From the NCBI GenBank assembly GCA_964467635.1, contig CAYXRN010000014.1:1-40347 (forward strand): 40,347 bases of DNA, given 5' to 3'. Below the pieces are notes generated by a model that was not told the DNA's origin, did no database searches, and was given only the letters and a program-made list of their open reading frames with translations. How positions within the stretch are numbered: position 1 is the first letter of the stretch; each line of letters starts with the position of its first letter. Positions 33,649 through 40,347 of this stretch are shown here, piece by piece. The stretch comes from FW021-bin31 sp964467635 (GTDB lineage Bacteria > Bacteroidota > Bacteroidia > Chitinophagales > Chitinophagaceae). A program made the translations under genes and the position numbers.

Positions 33649-33656
33649 CAAATATA
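33649..33656 (-). promoter_or_regulatory. -7 element of leader copy B and GNAT 2
   Basis: The minus strand reads TATATTTG, a perfect TAnnTTTG, 12 nt before the leader GTG. Confidence 0.6.
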
Positions 33657-33712
33657 CAGGAAAAAATACTAAAACAAATTTTTTATAAATAAGTCCCTTC
33701 TATATGTCCCAA

Positions 33713-34324
33713 TTAATGATGAATCCCACATTCTCTATTCTCCAACGCTTTTGTAGGATCATAGTACCTTTTCTCATTGGGCAGATTATGTTTAATCAAG
33801 TATTGTTCCAGCTTTTCATCTGAAAAATAGTAAAAAGGACTTACTTTAAGCATGCCATTTTCACCCAAAGAAACCACATCAATCTCATCACGAAATGCGG
33901 TTTGTCCCTGCCTTAAATTAGTGAACCAGACATCTGGGGCATGCTTTTTCATAGCTCGCCTGAAAGGCTCTAACTTAACCTGCTCGGTGAAAATTTTATG
34001 CTCAGGCGTATCTACGTCAGGAATGCCCAGGATGACATCCCTATAACCCACGGATTGCCAGGGAACATAAATGGAGATGTTCAGATCCAGCATTTCGATG
34101 AGCTCCTTGGCATGTCGGTAGGTATCCGGTGTATTGTAGCCGGTATCGCACCAAATTACCTCGATAGACGGAAATACTTGGGTAACTAAGTGTAAAATAG
34201 CGCTTTCATAAGGCCGGAAGTTGGTGGTAATTACAGGTTTTCTAGCCTGTTTAATCGCCCAGAAAACTACTTCTTCAGGGCTTTTCCCCTGCAAAAAATT
34301 ATTTATGCTTTGTACGTCCTTCAT
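33713..34324 (-). CDS. cysH: Phosphoadenylyl-sulfate reductase family protein (PAPS type)
   Basis: A 203-residue adenylyl-sulfate reductase of the sulfate assimilation pathway. The C-terminal ENRECGIHH is the catalytic-Cys signature (E-C-G-I/L-H). VIWCDTGYNTPDTYRHAKEL is the PP-loop-family strand. The paired-Cys iron-sulfur motif of APS reductases is absent, so it should be the thioredoxin-dependent PAPS type. The N-terminal phosphate loop, normally S-x-S-F-G-x-x-S, reads TTNFRPYESAILHL, a marked variation. Shorter than most CysH proteins (usually 230-260). No cysD, cysN or sulfite reductase lies next to it. A perfect -7 box lies 48 nt upstream. Confidence 0.82.
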   Translation of the reverse strand: MKDVQSINNFLQGKSPEEVVFWAIKQARKPVITTNFRPYESAILHLVTQVFPSIEVIWCDTGYNTPDTYRHAKELIEMLDLNISIYVPWQSVGYRDVILGIPDVDTPEHKIFTEQVKLEPFRRAMKKHAPDVWFTNLRQGQTAFRDEIDVVSLGENGMLKVSPFYYFSDEKLEQYLIKHNLPNEKRYYDPTKALENRECGIHH

Positions 34325-34372
34325 ACTAATAATCTCTTTATATTATATAATCTATCGAATTAGTAGAGAATG

Positions 34373-34380
34373 CAAATATA
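34373..34380 (-). promoter_or_regulatory. -7 element of cysH
   Basis: The minus strand reads TATATTTG, a perfect TAnnTTTG, 48 nt before the cysH ATG. Confidence 0.55.
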
Positions 34381-34426
34381 CCTTATATTTGAATAAATGA
34401 ATCATTTTCAATAAAACATTTACTCC

Positions 34427-34453
34427 CAAAAAACACCCACATAAAGTGGGTGT
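34427..34453 (-). terminator. Intrinsic terminator after pdhC
   Basis: On the minus strand ACACCCAC pairs with GTGGGTGT (plus-strand arms 34433-34440 and 34446-34453) around a 5-nt loop, followed directly by a run of T. It lies 36 nt past the pdhC stop codon. Confidence 0.85.
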
Positions 34454-34488
34454 GTAAGATTAAACTTCTTCCGGGCTAAATGAATGTC

Positions 34489-36186
34489 TTACACTAACAT
34501 GGCAGCAGCGTTTTCAATAAATTGATTTAGCGTTTGCAGGAAACGGGCTCCCACAGCGCCATCCACTACCCTATGATCGCAACTGAGGGTCAATTTCATG
34601 ATGTTTGCTGCTTTAAATTCCCCGTTTTTCACCACTACGGTTTCTTTTATCCCGCCTACTGCCAATATACAGGAATCCGGCGGGTTAATAATAGCCGTAA
34701 ACTCATCAATACCCATCATGCCCAGGTTGGACACGGTGAAGGTATTGCCGCTAAACTCCTGAGGCTGCAGTTTTTTATTATTGGCTTTGGCGTACAACTC
34801 TTTAGCTTCTCCGGCAATCTGGCTAAGGGATTTTTGATCTGCAAATCGAATGACCGGTACGATAAGCCCTTCTTCCATGGCTACCGCAGAGCCCACATGA
34901 ATATGACGGAAAGTGCGCATAACCCCTTCTTTTTCCAACCATGTGCTATTTACGGCAGGATGCTGGCGTAGTGCCATAGCGGCAGCCTTGATAATGATAT
35001 CGTTAAAGGAGATCTTGACCGGGCTTATATCGTTCATTGCTTTACGTACCTCCATGGTCAAGTCCATATTGACTTCTACGGTAAGGTAAAAATGCGGGGC
35101 CGTATATTTACTTTCCGCTAGGCGCCGGGCAATGGTTTTCCGCATTTGAGTAAGCGAGGTATCATAATGCCCTTCTTCTCCTACAGGGGCAAATGGAGCC
35201 GCCCCGGCTTTTTTCTCTTTTGCTTTCGGCTTGAAATTGTCAATATCTCTTTTAATAATCCTTCCGCCGTCTCCGGAACCTGAAACATCCGCCAGATCAA
35301 TTCCTTTTTCTTTTGCCAGTTTTCGGGCTAATGGGGATACTTTTATGCGTCCATCGGCAGTTTCCGTACTTGCTGAGGTTGCTTTCGTTTCTTCGGCTTG
35401 TTGTTCAGCAGATTGTGGAGCTTCTTCCTGTTTTTCTTCCGCTCCATCCGGTTCTTCTTCCACTCCTCCTTTGCTGCTTTCTGCGTCTAAAATAGGTTGA
35501 ATATCTGTGCCCTCCTTGCCTACTATGGCAATAATTTCGTTCACTTTAGCCGCTTCTCCTTCTTTGACTCCCACATACAACAGCGTCCCATCGACATAAC
35601 CAATGACTTCCATAGTAGCTTTGTCTGTCTCCACTTCTGCAAGAACATCGTCCGCATCTACTTTATCTCCTTCTTTTTTCTGCCAGGAAACGATCTTGCC
35701 TTCCTTCATGGTATCACTTAACAAAGGCATGCGAACAGCTGTCGCGTTTTTCTCCGCCTTGGCCAGCGCCTCTTGATCTACTCCTTTGTCTTCTTCCCCT
35801 TTTTTTTGTTTACCTTCTTTTGGAGAAGATTCTTTCTTATCTCCTGCTTTTTCTTTCTTTGCGGAATCTGGCTTATCTGCCTCTTCTTTATCTGCTGATT
35901 TACTTTCTTTGGAGGAACTTTCTTTCAACAGATCTTCATAAGATTCGCCTTTTTCTCCTACAATGGCGATCACCTCGTTTACTTTTGCGGATTCGCCTTT
36001 CTTCGGTCCAATATATAAAACGGTCCCTTCTACGTAAGGAATAACATCCATGGTAGCTTTGTCTGTTTCCACTTCTGCTATCACGTCATCTGCTGAAATG
36101 GTATCTCCTACTTTTACATTCCATTCTGCAATCACGCCCTCCTTCATGGTATCACTTAAAAGGGGCATTCGAATAACTTCTGCCAT
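34489..36186 (-). CDS. pdhC: Pyruvate dehydrogenase E2 (dihydrolipoamide acetyltransferase)
   Basis: A 565-residue E2 component. Two lipoyl domains (residues about 1-76 and 150-225) carry VETDKATMDVI and VETDKATMEVI with the lipoylated Lys. Between and after them are Lys/Glu/Ala-rich flexible linkers. A peripheral subunit-binding domain follows (KVSPLARKLAKEKGIDL, then VSGSGDGGRIIKRDI). The catalytic domain ends with LTLSCDHRVVDGAVGA, His in DHRVVDG being catalytic. It transfers the acetyl group to CoA in the pyruvate dehydrogenase complex. E1 and E3 genes are not adjacent. A perfect -7 box (36220-36227) precedes it, and an intrinsic terminator follows, so it is monocistronic. Confidence 0.93.
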   Translation of the reverse strand: MAEVIRMPLLSDTMKEGVIAEWNVKVGDTISADDVIAEVETDKATMDVIPYVEGTVLYIGPKKGESAKVNEVIAIVGEKGESYEDLLKESSSKESKSADKEEADKPDSAKKEKAGDKKESSPKEGKQKKGEEDKGVDQEALAKAEKNATAVRMPLLSDTMKEGKIVSWQKKEGDKVDADDVLAEVETDKATMEVIGYVDGTLLYVGVKEGEAAKVNEIIAIVGKEGTDIQPILDAESSKGGVEEEPDGAEEKQEEAPQSAEQQAEETKATSASTETADGRIKVSPLARKLAKEKGIDLADVSGSGDGGRIIKRDIDNFKPKAKEKKAGAAPFAPVGEEGHYDTSLTQMRKTIARRLAESKYTAPHFYLTVEVNMDLTMEVRKAMNDISPVKISFNDIIIKAAAMALRQHPAVNSTWLEKEGVMRTFRHIHVGSAVAMEEGLIVPVIRFADQKSLSQIAGEAKELYAKANNKKLQPQEFSGNTFTVSNLGMMGIDEFTAIINPPDSCILAVGGIKETVVVKNGEFKAANIMKLTLSCDHRVVDGAVGARFLQTLNQFIENAAAMLV

Positions 36187-36219
36187 AAATTTCTACTTTC
36201 TGGGGTCTCAAAATTTTTT

Positions 36220-36227
36220 CAAAATTA
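36220..36227 (-). promoter_or_regulatory. -7 element of pdhC
   Basis: The minus strand reads TAATTTTG, a perfect TAnnTTTG, 33 nt before the pdhC ATG. Confidence 0.55.
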
Positions 36228-36285
36228 ACAAAAAACTCATTATAAAATAAGTCCTTGTAAATTATCAAAAGAACTTTCGTCTTTT

Positions 36286-38136
36286 TTAGCCTAAATCTAA
36301 ATTCAATCCGTCTTTCAATTCTTTAATCAATGGATATTTTTTCATCATTTGTTCCAATTTCTGGCGCTGCGTCAGAACAGCTTTTCTATCTGTCTTTTTC
36401 CGCAAAGAGTCATCCACCTTGACGGTGACCTGGATCGCTTCGTTTTGAAAATGCTTTTTCAAATTCTCTGCCAATTCTAGTTTCTGGTCATCGATAAAGG
36501 ATTTTTGAAGGACATTCCGGCAAATGATCTCCGCTTCGTCATCATTGAGGATGTGTATGGTAGCCAGATCCATGAGATTGGCAGCTTGTTTTTTTTCATT
36601 CTTTTTTAGTTTTTCGATGTGCTGCTGCCAGATTTTTTGCAGCAGCTCCTCCTCTAACGGTTTCTTTTCTGTAACCGCTACCGAATTTTTTTCTTTCTCC
36701 CGGTCTACTTTTTTACGCAGGGAGGTTAAATCCAGCCTTTCCCCCGTATTAAATAGTCCGGTAACCGGATTTTCAGCTGGCATGCTCTCAGCTGGTTCCG
36801 GAGGGGGTACGGGAGGATGCTTAACCGGCTGTGTGTTGGTTTTTGCAGGTTTATGCTGCGGCCTCGACGTTTTTTCAGGAGTTGTTGTTTCGGTCAGCGA
36901 AGAATGGGTAGCTGGTATCTTTTTGTGGCCAAGGCTTATTTTTTGAGGGAACGCTTTTCTGAGGGGTAACGGTTTGCGCAAGTCATCCGTCACTTTTTTT
37001 TTTGAAACCACCCCTGTTTTTTCATCGCTAATCAATGTTACCGCCTGCTGAAGATAACTTAACCGGATCAGGCACATTTCCATCAAAAGCCTTTTATTAC
37101 GGGCTTGTTTATACTGTATTCCGGCTTCATTCAATAGATTCAGGGCAGAAATCAAAAAACCGGTATCCAAATTTTGCGCCAGCTCAAAATATCGCTCTTT
37201 CAAATGTTCAGATATATCCATCAAATGGACCACTCGCTTATCCTTACATACGATCAGGTCCCTTAAGAATCCAGCATATCCTTCCAGAAAGTCGTCTCCT
37301 TCAAAACCCTTTTGCAATATTTCATCATAAATAAGCAAAGCTCCCCCTGCATCCTGTTGCCGTATGGCTTCGCTGACCCGGAAAAAATATTCATAATCCA
37401 GGATGTTTAAGTGCTCAAGCGTGTTTTTATAAGTTACTTTCCCTCCCGTAAAGCTGATGATTTTATCCATGATGCTCAAGGCATCGCGCATACATCCTTC
37501 ACTTTTTAGCGCGATCAGGCGCAGGGCATCGCTTTCGGTTTGAACGTTTTCCTTTTCACAAATGATCTGAAGATGATCCACCGTCTCAGAAGTCGGCATG
37601 CGTTTAAAATCAAATACCTGGCAACGACTCAGGATAGTAGGTAAAATTTTATGTTTTTCAGTGGTGGCAAGGATAAAAATAGCATAAGGCGGCGGTTCTT
37701 CCAGCGTCTTAAGAAAAGCATTGAACGCCGCGGAGCTCAGCATATGTACCTCATCTATAATATACACTTTGTATTTGCCTGCCTGAGGTGTAAAACGAAC
37801 ATGTTCCGTAAGCTCGCGGATATTTTCTACTGAATTATTGGAAGCAGCATCCAGCTCGTGAATGTTCAAGGATTGTCCCTGCAAAAATGTTTTACAGGAA
37901 GTACATTCATTGCACGCCTCCCCCTCCGCAGTTTGATTCTCACAATTAATTGTTTTGGCCAAGATACGGGCACAGGTTGTCTTTCCTACTCCACGTGGTC
38001 CGCAAAACAGAAACGCATGTGCTAGTTGTTTATTTTTTATGGCATTTTTTAAGGTGGTAGTAATGTGAGACTGCCCCACAACAGCGTCAAAGTTTTGAGG
38101 ACGATATTTTCTCGCTGAAACAACAAAATTTTCCAT
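36286..38136 (-). CDS. dnaX: DNA polymerase III subunit tau/gamma
   Basis: A 616-residue clamp-loader ATPase that opens the sliding clamp and, as tau, bridges polymerase and helicase. Walker A is FCGPRGVGKTTCARILA near residue 44. The zinc module is C-x8-C-x2-C-x2-C (CENQTAEGEACNECTSCK). Walker B is YIIDEVHML, sensor 1 IFILATTEKHKILPTILSRCQ. Domain III runs to about residue 365, followed by a low-complexity Pro/Thr/Lys-rich linker and a C-terminal tau-like domain. A run of ten A at codons 378-381 (36994-37003) may cause slippage; either slip reaches a stop within four codons, giving a gamma-like form. One-mismatch promoter box TACCTTAG is 12 nt or so upstream. Confidence 0.95.
   Translation of the reverse strand: MENFVVSARKYRPQNFDAVVGQSHITTTLKNAIKNKQLAHAFLFCGPRGVGKTTCARILAKTINCENQTAEGEACNECTSCKTFLQGQSLNIHELDAASNNSVENIRELTEHVRFTPQAGKYKVYIIDEVHMLSSAAFNAFLKTLEEPPPYAIFILATTEKHKILPTILSRCQVFDFKRMPTSETVDHLQIICEKENVQTESDALRLIALKSEGCMRDALSIMDKIISFTGGKVTYKNTLEHLNILDYEYFFRVSEAIRQQDAGGALLIYDEILQKGFEGDDFLEGYAGFLRDLIVCKDKRVVHLMDISEHLKERYFELAQNLDTGFLISALNLLNEAGIQYKQARNKRLLMEMCLIRLSYLQQAVTLISDEKTGVVSKKKVTDDLRKPLPLRKAFPQKISLGHKKIPATHSSLTETTTPEKTSRPQHKPAKTNTQPVKHPPVPPPEPAESMPAENPVTGLFNTGERLDLTSLRKKVDREKEKNSVAVTEKKPLEEELLQKIWQQHIEKLKKNEKKQAANLMDLATIHILNDDEAEIICRNVLQKSFIDDQKLELAENLKKHFQNEAIQVTVKVDDSLRKKTDRKAVLTQRQKLEQMMKKYPLIKELKDGLNLDLG
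36994..37003 (-). promoter_or_regulatory. A10 slippery run in dnaX
   Basis: The minus strand reads GTT TCA followed by ten A in total (the last base of TCA plus nine), then GTG ACG GAT GAC. Reading one A twice gives AGT GAC GGA TGA (384-residue product). Skipping one gives AAG TGA (381-residue product). It lies at the end of the clamp-loader domains. Confidence 0.55.
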
Positions 38137-38221
38137 ACAGCTGCTAAGGTAGCGAAGTTTTTGTTAGGAATTATCAATCCGTAAAATTTACTAGGCTTCA
38201 TTAGGGCAGTCGAAAAATTTA

Positions 38222-40051
38222 ATGTACTTTACGGATTCTTATAATTGCCAGGAGTGCAAAAACTGGCTATACCGTGTTAATCCTTTCGATAATTGCGACC
38301 TGTCCTATCCGTTACGCACCGCTAAGAACAGGCGGTCAGGACACTTGATTTTTAAATATAAAAACGAAATTGTGGCTAACACTTCCAACTCACAAAATTC
38401 TCCCGGTAGCCTTCGTAGAGATTTAAGCCTTATAGGTCTGTTATTTACAGCTGTGGGATCCATTATAGGTTCCGGATGGTTGTTCGGAGCGCTTTTTGCA
38501 GCAGAAGAAGCCGGTCCGGCTTCAATTTTTGGCTGGGCTATTGGAGGGGTTCTCATTATTTTTATCGGACTAGTTTATTCTGAGTTAGGAACCATGTTTC
38601 CTGTTTCGGGAGGTGTCATCCGGTATCCACAAATTTCTTTTGGTTCATTTGTCAGCTATTCTCATGGATGGATGACCTGGCTTGCGGCAGCATCCACTAC
38701 CTCCATTGAAGTAATGGCGGCACTGCAATATGCCAAAAATTATTTCCCATGGCTACAGCGTTTAGAACAGGGTGTTCCGGTACTTACCGGGACCGGACTA
38801 GCAGTAGCCATAGCTTTGCTGGGCGTCTTCAGCATCGTGAATGTCTTTGGAATCCGGTGGTTCTCAAAGCTTAACAATGCATTGGTTTGGTGGAAACTTG
38901 CTATCATTTCTATTGTCATTATCGCATTTATGGTCACTGTTTTCAACACCGAACACTTTACCAACGCGGAAGCGGGAGGCTTTATCCCCTACGGATGGGA
39001 AGGTGTATTCTCTTCAATCGCCACAGCTGGCATTGTATTTTCTTTTTTGGGTTTCCGACAGGGGATTGAGCTGGCTGGAGAAACTAAAAACCCCAAACGC
39101 AACGTTCCCATTGCCATTATCGGGTCGGTCTTAATAACTTTAATTATTTATGTACTCTTACAGGTGGCTTTCATAGGGGCTATGCCGTTAGACGCGCTTA
39201 AAAACGGCTGGGTTAATATTGGCACCAGCTTTACGGGAGAATTAAACGACGTGGCCGCTGCCTTCGGTCCACTGGCAGCTATTGCCGGAGCTATTGGGCT
39301 CACCTGGCTGGGAATAATACTGTATCTGGACGCGTTTATTTCACCAGCGGATACCGCCCTCATCTATACAACGGTAACTTCCCGTTTGTCCTACGCCATG
39401 GGCCGTAATGGCAATGCGCCCAGAACGTTAGCTAAAGTAAATCAACGCGGCGTGCCCTGGGTAAGCGTTATTGTTACTTTCGTTGCAGGGTGCATCTTTT
39501 TCCTTCCTTTTCCCGGTTGGCAAAAGTTAGTGGGTTTTGTCGTTTCCGCGACTGTTTTATCTTTTGGTACCGGACCGTTGGTCCTATTGGCGATGCGCAA
39601 GCAGATACCGGAGCACAAGCGTCCCTTTAAGCTTCCAATGACTCATCTGTTATGTTTCCTTGCCTTTCTGGCAGCTAACTTAATTATCTATTGGTCAGGC
39701 TGGGATATTATCTGGAAGATGATGATTGCCCAGCTTATTGGCTATGTTATTTTGTTCATTCATGAAACAGTAAACAGGGGGAATACGCCAAAGCTGGAAC
39801 TCAGGTCGGGCTGGTGGGTTATTGTCTGGTTGGCAGGATTAACCATTGTCAGTTACCTGGGTTCTTACCCTAAGGTATCTGAAGGAGCGGGCAATCTAGG
39901 GGTTATTGGCGTGGGATGGGGTATTCTAGTTCTTGCTGTATTTTCCATACTCATCACCTGGCTGGCAGTAAGTCTACGTTTGCCAGTTGATAAAGTAAAA
40001 ATCCAATTAGAGGACCCCACATTTAAAGAGGAGCTACCGGGCCATGCCTAA
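38222..40051 (+). CDS. APC-superfamily amino acid permease
   Basis: A membrane transporter with about 12-14 hydrophobic segments starting at residue 68. The conserved first-segment motif is GLLFTAVGSIIGSGWLFGAL, and GIVFSFLGFRQGIELAGETKN with NPKRNVPIAIIGSV is the APC loop after segment 6. TSRLSYAMGRNGNAPRTLAK is the segment 8-9 loop. It would import amino acids or related compounds; the substrate is unclear. The N-terminal 50 residues (to ATG 38222) contain three Cys and are unlike the family. A GTG at 38372 (residue 51, before ANTSNSQNSPGSLRRDLS) is an equally likely start. Divergent from dnaX, convergent with the partial gene at the right edge, 7 nt between stops. Confidence 0.88.
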   Translation: MYFTDSYNCQECKNWLYRVNPFDNCDLSYPLRTAKNRRSGHLIFKYKNEIVANTSNSQNSPGSLRRDLSLIGLLFTAVGSIIGSGWLFGALFAAEEAGPASIFGWAIGGVLIIFIGLVYSELGTMFPVSGGVIRYPQISFGSFVSYSHGWMTWLAAASTTSIEVMAALQYAKNYFPWLQRLEQGVPVLTGTGLAVAIALLGVFSIVNVFGIRWFSKLNNALVWWKLAIISIVIIAFMVTVFNTEHFTNAEAGGFIPYGWEGVFSSIATAGIVFSFLGFRQGIELAGETKNPKRNVPIAIIGSVLITLIIYVLLQVAFIGAMPLDALKNGWVNIGTSFTGELNDVAAAFGPLAAIAGAIGLTWLGIILYLDAFISPADTALIYTTVTSRLSYAMGRNGNAPRTLAKVNQRGVPWVSVIVTFVAGCIFFLPFPGWQKLVGFVVSATVLSFGTGPLVLLAMRKQIPEHKRPFKLPMTHLLCFLAFLAANLIIYWSGWDIIWKMMIAQLIGYVILFIHETVNRGNTPKLELRSGWWVIVWLAGLTIVSYLGSYPKVSEGAGNLGVIGVGWGILVLAVFSILITWLAVSLRLPVDKVKIQLEDPTFKEELPGHA

Positions 40052-40058
40052 CCCGTTA

Positions 40059-40347
40059 TTATCCGACCATGGGATGACGCTTAAATTCCTTATTTCGGTC
40101 AAAGAGATAGCGGTAGGTGGTCAACTTTCTGCTGCGGTGCGTGCCCAGCGACTCAGCTACATTAATCATTTTCGGATTAAAATCCCCTATCCACTGCATT
40201 TCATATTCTTCATAAAGCATTTTCTTCTGAATAAGATTTGCCCCTTCAATAATGATATATGCATCAGCTCCCGTACCTTGAAATTCCGGAACAATACCGA
40301 AGACAAGGCCAACGAAGCGCCTACATTGATGAGTATTTTTAATCCAT
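40059..40347 (-). CDS. C-terminal part of a GNAT-like acetyltransferase (partial)
   Basis: An open frame of 96 codons enters from the right edge and ends at TAA 40059-40061. The visible sequence runs FVGLVFGIVPEFQGTGADAYII, then YEEYEMQWIGDFNPKMINVAESLGTHRS and LTTYRYLFDRNKEF. This is the C-terminal pattern of a GNAT-like fold with the pyrophosphate-loop motif PEFQGTGADA and an 'E.qWi.d.N..m......lG....t.YRyl' end. The N-terminus and catalytic region are outside the window, so substrate and role cannot be told. It is unrelated in sequence to the two GNAT genes of the arginine region. Confidence 0.65.
   Translation of the reverse strand, partial: WIKNTHQCRRFVGLVFGIVPEFQGTGADAYIIIEGANLIQKKMLYEEYEMQWIGDFNPKMINVAESLGTHRSRKLTTYRYLFDRNKEFKRHPMVG

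Noticed and set aside
1..40347. CRISPR array, tRNA or rRNA genes, prophage
   Set aside because: I found no regularly spaced direct repeats, no tRNA-like cloverleaf sequence or rRNA stretch, and no phage structural or integrase genes. I could not run dedicated searches.

Overview
The window looks like chromosomal DNA of a Bacteroidota bacterium, probably Chitinophagaceae-like. The evidence is the recurrent TAnnTTTG -7 promoter element very close to start codons, the near absence of Shine-Dalgarno sequences, the moxR-DUF58-batD-batA cluster, an atpDC pair separated from the other ATP synthase genes, a short epsilon subunit, and LpxB, which implies a Gram-negative lipid A envelope. The genus is inference. 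Both ends cut a gene: an azurin-like lipoprotein on the left and a GNAT-like protein on the right.

Layout. 1-1.8 kb: azurin-like lipoprotein, VOC protein, NAD(P)-binding oxidoreductase. 2.0-10.2 kb: a co-directional run of metG, a FadN-type beta-oxidation protein, an ABC-2 exporter pair, surE and lpxB. 10.2-14.1 kb: the Bat aerotolerance-type operon on the minus strand. 14.4-19.3 kb: small unknown gene, TauE/SafE permease, M28 peptidase, atpD-atpC, yqgE. 19.36-20.29 kb: a gene-free stretch with broken reading frames. 20.3-22.5 kb: orphan histidine kinase and an alpha/beta hydrolase whose nucleophile position is Gly. 22.5-23.7 kb: a decay zone with an IS200-type transposase remnant and a four-lesion beta-barrel pseudogene. 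23.7-27.0 kb: two tandem LD-carboxypeptidases and an acyl-CoA dehydrogenase. 27.2-33.7 kb: an arginine region with arginase facing a GNAT-argG-argC-argD operon and a duplicated GNAT. 33.7-40.3 kb: cysH, pdhC, dnaX, an APC permease and the partial GNAT-like gene.

Main discovery candidate. Each of the two GNAT paralogs in the arginine region is preceded by an unlisted 52-codon reading frame (32450-32608 and 33478-33636, minus strand). The two align without gaps and are identical at 29 of 52 residues by my hand count. Both start with GTG exactly 12 nt after a TAnnTTTG element, both end in SRRPRI-stop encoded with CGA CGA CCT CGT, and both are followed by about 100 nt with a hairpin before a TTG-started acetyltransferase. 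The first copy heads the argG-argC-argD operon. This looks like an arginine-responsive leader-peptide (attenuation or nascent-chain arrest) system, in duplicate.

Second is a run of ten A in dnaX (36994-37003) at the end of the clamp-loader domains. Slippage in either direction reaches a stop within four codons, giving a gamma-like product of 381-384 residues. The remaining genes are mostly conserved housekeeping functions.
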